From: Desulfosudis oleivorans | GTDB lineage: Bacteria > Desulfobacterota > Desulfobacteria > Desulfobacterales > SURF-7 | Assembly (NCBI GenBank): GCA_020723325.1 | Contig: DYJD01000009.1 | Coordinates: forward strand, 62,001 to 126,000 | Reading direction: 5' to 3' | DNA: 64,000 nucleotides | Shown here: positions 1-7,361 of the stretch, one piece after another | How positions within the stretch are numbered: the first letter of the stretch is position 1 | Layout of the letters: the number at the start of each line of letters is the position of its first letter | Notes under the pieces: generated by a model | Told to the model about the DNA's origin: nothing | Databases searched by the model: none | What the model saw: the letters and a program-made list of their open reading frames with translations, nothing else | Translations under genes and position numbers: made by a program

Positions 1-1
1 C

Positions 2-835
2 CAGGCCGAAATCGTGGTACTGCCCCTCTGTTATGAAAACGCCCCTTCCTATGGTACCGGCAGCGGTAATGGCCCGCTGCATCTGCTGACAGCCTCGGAA
101 CAGCTCGAAAGTTTAGACGAAGAACTGCTGGTGGACTGGAGCTGCTATAAAATCCATACCCTGGCGCCGTTATTCCCCACGGGCGCGCCATATGCCGCCG
201 TCATGCAGATGAAACAAGCCGCCGCCGCTGTATTGACGCGCCACAAATTTCTGCTCAGTCTGGGCGGCGATCATGCCATCACCATCGGGCCGGTCATGGC
301 CGCCGCGGAAATGCATCCGGACATGGGCGTGCTGCAGGTGGACGCCCATCTGGATCTGCGCAACCAATGGAACGGCAGCCCGTACAACCATGCCTGCGTC
401 ATGCGTCGCATCGCGGATGATGTGGGACTGCCCATCGCCCAGGTGGGGATCCGCTCGTTCTCTGCGGAAGAAGCGGAATATGTCAAGGCCCGCGGGCTAT
501 CCCCCTTTTATGCCCATGCCATTGATCCCTTCAATGATGACTGGATAGCCGAAGTCCTGAAAAGCCTGCCTGGGAAAGTCTATCTCAGCATCGACTTGGA
601 CGGCCTTGATCCAGCCGTTGTTCCGGGTACCGGCACACCGGAGCCGGGCGGCCTGGGCTATCGCCAATTGCTGCGCTTGATTCAGGCCCTGGCCCGCAAC
701 AAAAAAATCGTGGCCGCAGACATCAACGAACTTGCCAAAATCCCTGGTTCCCAGGTATCGGAAATCGCCGCTGCCCGCCTGGCGGCCAAAATCATGGTTT
801 ACGGTAAGCATTATCAGGCTTTTTGTTCAGACTGA
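2..835 (+). CDS. speB: Agmatinase/arginase-family ureohydrolase, 5'-partial
   Basis: Mn-dependent ureohydrolase, probably agmatinase (agmatine to putrescine plus urea). The reading frame is open to the left edge of the window, so the N-terminus is outside. The first possible start inside is GTG at 14, which would give 273 aa, short for the family. Counting from that GTG, the metal-binding set is complete: GGDHAI at 84-89 (His87), DAHLD at 110-114 (Asp110, His112, Asp114) and SIDLDGLDP at 192-200 (Asp194, Asp196). The PGTGTPEPGG stretch after this is typical of agmatinases. It is followed by an apparently separate acyl-CoA operon. The family is clear; the substrate (agmatine, or another guanidino compound) is inferred. 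Confidence 0.85.
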   Translation, partial: QAEIVVLPLCYENAPSYGTGSGNGPLHLLTASEQLESLDEELLVDWSCYKIHTLAPLFPTGAPYAAVMQMKQAAAAVLTRHKFLLSLGGDHAITIGPVMAAAEMHPDMGVLQVDAHLDLRNQWNGSPYNHACVMRRIADDVGLPIAQVGIRSFSAEEAEYVKARGLSPFYAHAIDPFNDDWIAEVLKSLPGKVYLSIDLDGLDPAVVPGTGTPEPGGLGYRQLLRLIQALARNKKIVAADINELAKIPGSQVSEIAAARLAAKIMVYGKHYQAFCSD

Positions 836-885
836 CTTTCCCCCTGCGCGCCTTTCCCACGATCATCCCATAGCTGAAAAATAAT

Positions 886-970
886 TTGACAAATCCCATT
901 AGATGGTACATAAACAGACTGAGCGCTCGATCGGTTATGTATAATTAATGACTGAGCGCTTAATCGGATA
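886..970 (+). promoter_or_regulatory. Promoter with two TetR-type operator copies upstream of the acyl-CoA operon
   Basis: Two near-identical 21-bp direct repeats lie at 917-937 and 950-970, 33 bp apart (about three helical turns). Each is an imperfect dyad of half-site ACTGAGCG and its degenerate complement CGATCGGT, the form used by TetR-family fatty-acid regulators. A perfect -10 hexamer TATAAT (940-945) lies between the copies, and a TTGACA occurs at 886-891. Bound repressor would cover the -10 box. No TetR gene is in this window, so the regulator is elsewhere. Confidence 0.65.
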
Positions 971-1008
971 ACAAATATGGTTGATCATTCACATAAAAGG
1001 AGGGGGCC

Positions 1009-2157
1009 TTGGATTTTGATCTGACAAATGAACAGGAAATGATTCGCCGGGAGGTTCGGAAATTTGCCGAAAAAGAGATTGCCCCACTGGCGCTTGAATT
1101 GGATGAAAAGGAGGAGTTCTCCCCTGAACTGACCCGCAAAATGGGCGAGATTGGTCTGTTCGGCATGTTTGTGTCCGAGCAGTATGAGGGCCAGGGTATG
1201 GACTATCTTTCCTATATCATTGCCGTGGAAGAGATCGCCCGGGTGGACGGCTCCCAGGCGGCCACCATTGCCGCCGGCAATTCCTTGGGGATCGGGCCAT
1301 TGTACTATTTCGGTACAGAAGCACAAAAAAAGCGTTACCTGCCTAAACTTTGCCGTGGCGAGGCCCTTTGGGGCTTCGGCCTGACCGAGCCCACGGCCGG
1401 CTCGGACGCCGGCGGCAGCAAAACCACGGCCGTGAAGGACGGCAATGATTGGGTGATCAACGGTTCCAAAATCTTCATCACCAATGCCGCCACGGAAATG
1501 ACCCTGGGCGTGACCGTCCAGGCCATCACCGGAAAACGGCCCAACGGCAAGCCTGAATATACCTGTTTTATCGTGGAAAGCGGCACACCGGGCTTCAAGG
1601 CCGTACCCATGCATCAAAAAATGATGTGGCGTTCCTCCAATACCGCCGAACTCTATTTTGACGACGTGCGCGTTCCCCAGGAAAATGTATTGGGCAACCA
1701 GGGGGACGGGTTCCATCAGATGCTGAAAACCCTGGACGGGGGCCGCCTGTCCATCGGTGCCATGGGCCTGGGAGGCGCCCAGGGGGCCTATGAGCTGGCC
1801 CTGAAATACGCCAAAAAAAGGGAGCAGTTCGGGCAGCCCATTTCCAAATTCCAAGCCATCGCCTTCAAACTCGCGGATTGCGCCATGGAGATCGAATGCG
1901 GCCGAAACCTGCTCTACAAAGCCTGCTGGCTTAGAAATGAAAAACGGCCGTTTGAGAAAGAGGCGGCCATGGCCAAGCTGTATTGTTCTGAATTGATGGG
2001 CCGGGTGGCCAACCACGCGGTGCAGATCCACGGCGGCTACGGCTTGATGAAGGAATACAACGTGGAGCGTTTCTACCGGGATCAGAAACTGCTGGATATC
2101 GGTGAAGGCACATCGGAAGTTCAGCGGCTGGTGATATCGCGGTATATTGGTTGCTGA
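1009..2157 (+). CDS. Acyl-CoA dehydrogenase (SCAD/BCD-like)
   Basis: FAD-dependent alpha,beta-dehydrogenation of an acyl-CoA, electrons probably passing to ETF. Start TTG at 1009, chosen because AGGAGG (998-1003) lies 5 nt upstream and the product begins with the usual MDFDLTNEQ. The 382 aa length is normal for the family. The substrate/FAD loop FGLTEPTAGSDAGG is at about 123-136. The C-terminal GEGTSEVQR carries Glu366 at the position of the usual catalytic base. Isovaleryl-CoA dehydrogenases lack a Glu there, so a short-chain/butyryl-type enzyme fits better even though the next genes look leucine-like. It is the first gene after the double TetR-type operator and so probably lipid- or acyl-CoA-inducible. 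Exact substrate unknown. Confidence 0.9.
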   Translation: MDFDLTNEQEMIRREVRKFAEKEIAPLALELDEKEEFSPELTRKMGEIGLFGMFVSEQYEGQGMDYLSYIIAVEEIARVDGSQAATIAAGNSLGIGPLYYFGTEAQKKRYLPKLCRGEALWGFGLTEPTAGSDAGGSKTTAVKDGNDWVINGSKIFITNAATEMTLGVTVQAITGKRPNGKPEYTCFIVESGTPGFKAVPMHQKMMWRSSNTAELYFDDVRVPQENVLGNQGDGFHQMLKTLDGGRLSIGAMGLGGAQGAYELALKYAKKREQFGQPISKFQAIAFKLADCAMEIECGRNLLYKACWLRNEKRPFEKEAAMAKLYCSELMGRVANHAVQIHGGYGLMKEYNVERFYRDQKLLDIGEGTSEVQRLVISRYIGC

Positions 2158-2217
2158 AGCTCAAAGCTCAAGGCTAAAAGTTCAAGGGTGAAAGCAAAGG
2201 CATGGGAATTGCGTGGC

Positions 2218-2388
2218 GTTGTTTTCGGGGTCGGTATCGGGGTCGGAATCGGTATCGAAAATAATTCCCTTTCTCAATACGATAATAAAGCAAGCAATTC
2301 ATGGGGGCAAGAGCCTTGACTTGCTTAATCCATGAACATCTCGACCTCGATACCGATAGCGACCCCGACCCCGAAAACCAAATGCGAT
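2218..2388. repeat. Dispersed intergenic palindrome, GGTATCGG-type, copy 1
   Basis: This fills most of the 295-bp gap between the dehydrogenase and hydratase genes. The left arm (about 2222-2260) is built of GGGGTCGG/GGTATCGG units; the right arm (about 2347-2378) is their complement (CGATACCGATAGCGACCCC). The arms could form a long imperfect hairpin around about 85 bp of unrelated DNA. A stretch of about 28 bp of the right arm, plus a nearby ATGCGAT, recurs exactly at 34229-34268. No ORF inside. Confidence 0.7.
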
Positions 2389-2452
2389 CGGGCTGAAAGT
2401 GCAGGTCTGAGAGGCTGAATAAATTAAGAATAAGCACATTCCTGGAGGGCAT

Positions 2453-3235
2453 ATGAACGACCAAGTGCTGCTGTATGAAGAAAAAGAACAGATCGCCACA
2501 CTGACCTTGAACCGGCCGGAGGTGATGAATTCGTTTAATTTTGCCATGCTGGAGGCCCTAAAAGCTCAGATTGAAGCCCTGCGTTTCCGGCCGGACATCC
2601 GGGTGGTGATCATCACCGGCGCCGGGGACAAGGCCTTCTGCGCCGGCGCGGATCTGAAAGAACGCGCCACCCTGAGTGATCTCGACGTCAAACGCTTCAT
2701 CTTCACCATCCGCAATCTCTTTACCAGCATTGAAAACCTAAACAAGCCGGTGCTTGCGGCAATCAACGGACTCGCCCTGGGGGGCGGCACAGAGCTGCTG
2801 CTGGCTTCCGATATCCGCATTGCGGCGGATTCGGCCGGCATGGGGCTCACGGAAACAAGGCTGGCCATCATTCCCGGCGCCGGCGGCACCCAGCGCCTGC
2901 CACGCCTGGTGGGCCGTGGCAAGGCCAAGGAATTGATCTTCACCGGCCGCCGGGTGGAAGCCGAGGAAGCCTTGCGCATCGGCCTGGTAAACCAGGTCTG
3001 CCCAAAAGCACAGCTCATGGAAGAATGCCGCAAGATGGCGGCCATGATTTGCGAAACCGGCCCCATAGCCATTGAGCAGGCCAAATATGCGGTGAATATG
3101 GGCCTGGAAACAGATCTCAACACCGGCCTGGCCATCGAGTCCAATGCCTATTGGATCACCATTCCAACCCAGGACCGGCTGGAAGGCCTGACCGCCTTCC
3201 GGGAAAAACGCAAGCCGGTGTATACCGGCAAATAA
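2453..3235 (+). CDS. Enoyl-CoA hydratase, methylglutaconyl-CoA hydratase (AUH)-like
   Basis: Crotonase-family hydration of an enoyl-CoA. Start ATG 2453 after GGAGG (2443-2447). All active-site features are present: FCAGADLKER near 62-71 and NGLALGGGTE (105-114) for the oxyanion hole, catalytic Glu114, and GLTETRLAIIPGAGG with catalytic Glu134. The ADLKER signature, the ETRLAIIPGAGGTQRLPR block and the C-terminal IPTQDRLEGL..FREKR closely resemble AUH/LiuC proteins, which hydrate 3-methylglutaconyl-CoA in leucine breakdown. It lies between the acyl-CoA dehydrogenase and a methylcrotonyl-CoA-carboxylase-type subunit, which supports a branched-chain role. A general enoyl-CoA hydratase remains possible. 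Confidence 0.88.
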   Translation: MNDQVLLYEEKEQIATLTLNRPEVMNSFNFAMLEALKAQIEALRFRPDIRVVIITGAGDKAFCAGADLKERATLSDLDVKRFIFTIRNLFTSIENLNKPVLAAINGLALGGGTELLLASDIRIAADSAGMGLTETRLAIIPGAGGTQRLPRLVGRGKAKELIFTGRRVEAEEALRIGLVNQVCPKAQLMEECRKMAAMICETGPIAIEQAKYAVNMGLETDLNTGLAIESNAYWITIPTQDRLEGLTAFREKRKPVYTGK

Positions 3236-3286
3236 CTTCATGATGCCGGAAGAAAAGAAAAAACCAAACCCAGCAAAGGAAAGCAT

Positions 3287-4888
3287 ATGACAAACGCCAT
3301 GAATGAAAACCGGGCTTTTTGGGAAAACGAGGAAAACAAGCTGGATGAGCTGCTCTACCAGGCCATGTGGCCCGACGGCCAGGAGGCCGTGGACCGCCTG
3401 GCCAAGCAAGGCAAGCGGCCGGTGCGGGACCTGATCCAGGACCTGATAGATCCGGACACGGAATTTTATGAATTGTCCCGTATTGCCGGCTTCGGCGTGA
3501 ATTATCCGGGGGTGGAGGATGTGCCCTGCGGCGGGGTGGTCACGGGCATCGGCAAGATCCACGGCAATTGGACCATGATCTTCGGCAACGACAGCCGGGT
3601 AAAGGCCGGGACTTATTTCCCCATCACCCTGAAAAAGCACATGCGCGCCCAGGCCATTGCCGAACGTTGCGGCCTCAACTGCGTATATATCGCTGATTCC
3701 GGCGGCGCTTTTCTGCCCATGCAGGCCGATGTGTTTCCCGATGATCAACATTTCGGCTCCATGTTTTACAATATGGCGCGCATGTCGGCCCAGGGCCTGA
3801 AGCAGATCACCCTCAGCACCGGCGGCAACACCGCCGGCGGCGCCTACATGGTCTTCATGGCCTGCCAGGCGGTGATGATCGACAAACTGGCCTATTCCTT
3901 CCTGGGTGGGCCGCCCCTGGTGAAAATGGCCACGGGTGAAGTGATTTCCGCAGAGGATCTGGGCGGGGCCAGGGTCCATACCCAAATATCCGGCGGGGCC
4001 GACCACTTTTGCCGCAACCAGGCCGAGGCCATTGAGCGCGTGCGGGAGATCCTGTCCCTGGAAGCGCCCCAAAAAATCCATCTCCACCGCTATGAAGAAG
4101 TTCCGCCCCAACTGCCTGTGGAATCCATTTATGAAAACCTGCCGGCCGCAGTGCAGCAAGGGATCGACGTGCGCAAATTCCTGGCAGCCGTGGCCGACGA
4201 CAGCCAACTGGTGGAGTACAAGAAAGATTATGCGCCGGGCCGGGGGGACAATATCGTCACCGGCAAGATCCGCATCAAGGGCCTGCCCATCGGCGTCATC
4301 GCCTCCAACCAGGTGGGCATCATCTTTTTTGAGGCGGCCCGCAAGGCAGCGGAATGGATCATCCGCTGCTCCCAGGAAAAGGTGCCCCTGCTCTTTGTTC
4401 AGAATTCACCGGGTTACATGGTGGGATCGGAATCCGAACACATGGGCATCGGCAAATACGGCGCCGACATGGTGCGGGCGGTGTCCTGCGCCCAGGTTCC
4501 GCGGATTCAACTGGTGATCGGGCCGGATAACGGCGCCGCCAACTACGGCATGTGCGGCCGGGCCTACCGCCCCCATTTCCTGTTTCACACCATGCGTTCC
4601 CGCACCTCGGTCATGAGCGGCAGGAGCGCGGCCGGGGTGCTCTTGTCCATTGAGGAGCGCAAGCGGGAAGTCAGCGGCAAACCCATGACGGAAGAAGAAA
4701 AGCAGGCCTTTCGGGAAAAGATGATTGATAAATATGACGGTGAGGCCCATCCCTTTTATTGCGGGGCCAGACTGCTCAGCGATCGGGTCTTGAAATTCCA
4801 TGAAATCCGGGACTGGCTGGCCATGGCGTTTGAAGTCAGCCTGCTCAAGGAAATCGGCGCGCCGGCTTTTGGCAACTTGCGATTTTAG
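3287..4888 (+). CDS. Acyl-CoA carboxylase carboxyltransferase subunit, MCC beta-like
   Basis: Biotin-dependent carboxyl transfer to or from an acyl-CoA. At 533 aa it matches methylcrotonyl-CoA carboxylase beta (about 535 aa) better than PccB (about 510). It has both crotonase-like halves. The N-half carries VDSGGA-like IADSGGAFLP and FLGGPPLVKMATGE, the C-half QNSPGYMVG, PDNGAANYGMCGRAY, and an ending related to the FGVFRM of MCC. GGNTAGGAY is the expected oxyanion segment. SD AAAGGAAAG precedes ATG 3287. No biotin carboxylase or biotin carrier gene lies nearby, which is unusual for MCC. It may share a distant alpha subunit or work in a decarboxylating, glutaconyl-CoA-decarboxylase-like complex. 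Confidence 0.85.
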   Translation: MTNAMNENRAFWENEENKLDELLYQAMWPDGQEAVDRLAKQGKRPVRDLIQDLIDPDTEFYELSRIAGFGVNYPGVEDVPCGGVVTGIGKIHGNWTMIFGNDSRVKAGTYFPITLKKHMRAQAIAERCGLNCVYIADSGGAFLPMQADVFPDDQHFGSMFYNMARMSAQGLKQITLSTGGNTAGGAYMVFMACQAVMIDKLAYSFLGGPPLVKMATGEVISAEDLGGARVHTQISGGADHFCRNQAEAIERVREILSLEAPQKIHLHRYEEVPPQLPVESIYENLPAAVQQGIDVRKFLAAVADDSQLVEYKKDYAPGRGDNIVTGKIRIKGLPIGVIASNQVGIIFFEAARKAAEWIIRCSQEKVPLLFVQNSPGYMVGSESEHMGIGKYGADMVRAVSCAQVPRIQLVIGPDNGAANYGMCGRAYRPHFLFHTMRSRTSVMSGRSAAGVLLSIEERKREVSGKPMTEEEKQAFREKMIDKYDGEAHPFYCGARLLSDRVLKFHEIRDWLAMAFEVSLLKEIGAPAFGNLRF

Positions 4889-4991
4889 CCGGAAAAGGCG
4901 GAATTGCCGAAAAAATATCGCGCCCGTTGATTTTGAGCGGTCTTTATACTATTAAAGAGTCTTAATCCTCATTTTTGCGGCCATCCATCAT

Positions 4992-5020
4992 TGTGGGAGC
5001 GGCTTCCAGCCGCGATTCAG
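4992..5020 (+). repeat. REP-like palindrome, copy 1
   Basis: TGTGGGAGCGGCTTCCAGCC followed by GCGAT: an interrupted stem of the REP type (GGCT-TCC-AGCC core behind GTGGGAGC). A second copy differing by one base lies in opposite orientation at 35625-35648. Intergenic, between the carboxyltransferase and the XRE-cupin gene. Confidence 0.6.
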
Positions 5021-5129
5021 CCGAAACGATGATCAAGGCCTATGAATGGAACTGAATTTAAAAAAAACGGCCCGGCCGCAATGGACCGGCCTTATGGATG
5101 CTGCCGGATCTTCCGGGCAAGGAGTCTTC

Positions 5130-5768
5130 ATGGAAAAAAAACAGGACAAGCCCCACATTAATGTGGATTATTTTGAGGATCTGACCGGTGATATCTGTCA
5201 TGACACCCCGGAAGGGCTCGAGGCCATCGGCGAGCGCATCAAAGCCATCCGGCAGGCCAAGGGCGTATCCCTGGAGGAACTCTCCAAATTGACCGGCTTT
5301 GAGGTGGAACTGCTGGCCGGCATCGAGCGCAAAGACGTTCAGCCCCAGTTGGGCACAGTCATCAAACTGTCCAAGGCCCTGGATTCGGCCTTCAGCCGAG
5401 TGATCTCCGGGGTCGGGTGCAAATACTATTCCGTCACCCGCAAGGACGAGCGCAAGACGGTTTCCCGTTCCACCAGCCAGAAAGGCAAGAAACAGATTTA
5501 CAGCTACAAAAGCCTGGCGCCGGAAGTCCGCGGCCGGCATATGGAAGCGCTACTGGTGGTTCTGGAGGAGAATCCGGACGGCGAAATGTCGGTGCATGAC
5601 GGCGAGGAATTCATTTACGTTCTGGAGGGCGATGTGGCGGTGAAAATCGGTGAAGACCGGTTCGAACTTTCGCCCGGGGACACGGTCTACTACCTTTCCA
5701 CCACGCCCCATAGGATCGCCGCCAAAACCGGCAAGGCCAGCATTTTGGCGGTTCTTTACGATAAATAA
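5130..5768 (+). CDS. XRE-family HTH regulator with C-terminal cupin domain
   Basis: DNA-binding transcription factor of the XRE-cupin type (213 aa). ATG 5130 was chosen over an upstream in-frame ATG (5046) because AAGGAG (5119-5124) sits 5 nt before it. The HTH (about 30-85) contains IGERIKAIRQAKGVSLEELS and LLAGIERKDVQPQLGTVIKL. A roughly 40-aa linker follows, then a cupin_2 barrel with HDGEEFIYVLEGDVAVKIG and LSPGDTVYYLSTTPHRI. Such proteins usually regulate a neighbouring metabolic gene in response to a small ligand bound by the cupin. The likely target here is the following gene, 17 bp downstream, possibly with the acyl-CoA genes. The ligand is unknown. Confidence 0.88.
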   Translation: MEKKQDKPHINVDYFEDLTGDICHDTPEGLEAIGERIKAIRQAKGVSLEELSKLTGFEVELLAGIERKDVQPQLGTVIKLSKALDSAFSRVISGVGCKYYSVTRKDERKTVSRSTSQKGKKQIYSYKSLAPEVRGRHMEALLVVLEENPDGEMSVHDGEEFIYVLEGDVAVKIGEDRFELSPGDTVYYLSTTPHRIAAKTGKASILAVLYDK

Positions 5769-5785
5769 AAGAACTGAGGCCGCAG

Positions 5786-6538
5786 ATGGCGGACAACCCC
5801 CTGAACCGGATTGAAGATCTGGACGACAAACAACTGGCCCGGCTGGTGCTGGACGTGTTCCATCGCATCAGCATGCACCACGGGCTCTGGTTCACGGAAG
5901 TCCGCCATCAGATGGGTCTGGAAAAGGCCCATGCGGCCCTGCAGACGGTCCTGGAAAAAAGTTTACCGATTCAGTTGCAGCGGCTGGCCAAAATATTGGG
6001 CTTTCAGATGCACGGGGATCTGCCGGCACCCCTGCTGGCCCTGGGCCGGGAAGGGCTTTTGAAACTCCTGGACGGTGTGGCCGCCAATTGGCTGGCCAAT
6101 GACGGGGTCTGGTTTCAGGCCGTGGAATTTGAAAGCGGCATGATTGATGCTAAGCGCTGCAACGACTCCTGCTGGGCCCAGTTCGCCCCCCTGGAGGCCT
6201 GGTCCATCCGGCGCCTGCTGGAGCTTCCCGAATATCCGGGCCTGGCCGGCCTGAAGCAGGCCCTGAACTTCCGGCTCTATGCCCGCATCAACTCCCAGAC
6301 CTTTATCGAGGAAGCCCCCAATCAACTCGTGTTCCAGATGAACGAATGCCGGGTCCAATCCGCCCGCAAGCGCAAAAATCTCGACGACTACCCCTGCAAG
6401 TCCGGCGGAACCGTTGAATACACCTATTTCGCCCGGACCATCGATCCCCGCATCCGCACCGAATGCATCGGCTGCCCGCCCGACCAACATCCCCAGGATT
6501 GGTACTGCGCCTGGCGTTTTCGGGTCGAATCGGAATAG
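5786..6538 (+). CDS. DUF6125-like Cys-rich cytosolic protein
   Basis: A 250-aa soluble protein of unknown function; it resembles the DUF6125 family found near acyl-CoA genes in deltaproteobacteria (recalled, not searched). The N-terminal about 100 aa is helical, with MHHGLWFTEVRHQMG at about 31-45. The C-terminal part holds a cluster of cysteines (NDSCWA, NECRV, DYPCKSGG, ECIGCPPDQ, WYCAWRF) that could bind a metal or Fe-S cluster. No signal peptide or membrane segment. It follows the XRE-cupin gene by 17 bp on the same strand, so they probably form an operon. No function is assigned. Confidence 0.75.
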   Translation: MADNPLNRIEDLDDKQLARLVLDVFHRISMHHGLWFTEVRHQMGLEKAHAALQTVLEKSLPIQLQRLAKILGFQMHGDLPAPLLALGREGLLKLLDGVAANWLANDGVWFQAVEFESGMIDAKRCNDSCWAQFAPLEAWSIRRLLELPEYPGLAGLKQALNFRLYARINSQTFIEEAPNQLVFQMNECRVQSARKRKNLDDYPCKSGGTVEYTYFARTIDPRIRTECIGCPPDQHPQDWYCAWRFRVESE

Positions 6539-6669
6539 CGATTCTAATCCTTACAGACCAACGTTGCCAATAAAAATGGAGGAGAAAGGGCCACTGGCTG
6601 AAGACTGAAGGGTGAAAGACAGTCGCAGCAACCGATCCTGCAGCGGCCCTTCCCCATTGGCGCACGCAC

Positions 6670-6776
6670 CCTGTTTTGGAGTGCGCAGACGTGTCTGCGC
6701 TCTGAAAAACGCGCCATGGCGCGTTTAACAAAAAGCGGCGCCAAGTCGCAGCACTCCAAAACAGGCTTTCGCCTGT
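6670..6776. repeat. Nested inverted-repeat element (MITE/REP-like)
   Basis: The outer arms are perfect 15-bp inverted repeats: CCTGTTTTGGAGTGC at 6670-6684 and its complement at 6751-6765. Inside are two smaller dyads: GCGCAGAC/GTCTGCGC at 6683-6700 and the perfect 20-bp palindrome AAACGCGCCATGGCGCGTTT at 6707-6726. A further hairpin ACAGGC-tttc-GCCTGT lies at 6761-6776. The arrangement resembles a small non-autonomous repeat element inserted just upstream of the synthetase remnant. It carries no gene. Confidence 0.6.
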
Positions 6777-6814
6777 CAGGACCTTTACCAGAGAATGGAG
6801 AGGAGACGGTTATC

Positions 6815-7090
6815 ATGAGTTATAAAAAGCTGGATGCCATTTTTTCACCCAAATCCGTGGCCGTGCTGGGTGCTTCCACTATCTTCGACAAGGCCGGTCA
6901 TGATTTTCGCGAATATTCTGAAAGGCGGGTATACCGGCACCATGTACCCGACAAACCCCAAAGCCAAATCCATGTCAATACATCCGGTTCTATCCCCCCC
7001 CTCTTGATCTACAAGGAAGCTGACGGTGTCATGGCAATCTTTCTCAATCGATTTGCCCGCCGTGCCCTGAGCCTTTCCGCTCTATTTTAG
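6815..7090 (+). pseudogene. Frameshifted N-terminal remnant of ADP-forming acyl-CoA synthetase
   Basis: ATG 6815 follows a good SD (GAGAGGAGA). The frame starts YKKLDAIFSPKSVAVLGAS, the usual N-terminus of the CoA-binding domain of ADP-forming acetyl/acyl-CoA synthetases. Homology leaves this frame at about 6900 and resumes in another one as NILKGGYTGTMYPTNPKAKS, the next segment of the same domain. After about 6985 nothing of the family is recognisable, where an intact gene would run about 700 codons. A frameshift plus large 3' deletion best explains this. It would once have released acyl groups from CoA next to the acyl-CoA degradation genes. Confidence 0.7.
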
Positions 7091-7361
7091 CGGCCACGGG
7101 GGGCGATTCCCAAAGGAAATGTATACATGGAGTCGATTTGGGGCGATAAAACCTTTGATCGAGGATCTCAATTTCGAACGGATTTTCAGGATAATACCTT
7201 TGTCGAAATATTCCTATGCAACCATTATTGATTTGCTTTTTCAGGCTTTTTTTTGTAACGTATTCTATCACATCAAAAAATATTGTCCCCAGTTATTACC
7301 GAGGCTATTTTACAGTTTGTCGGATATTTTAATTCTCTTGATAGAGATTAAGGAGAAGACC

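Noticed and set aside
1009-2157. Calling the dehydrogenase isovaleryl-CoA dehydrogenase from its neighbours
   Set aside because: It has Glu366 in GEGTSE, the SCAD/MCAD catalytic position, whereas isovaleryl-CoA dehydrogenases have a non-acidic residue there.
7119-7361. N-terminal extension of the PotD-like protein
   Set aside because: The extension precedes the signal peptide, has no SD and no similarity; the ATG at 7362 has a strong SD and a proper signal sequence.
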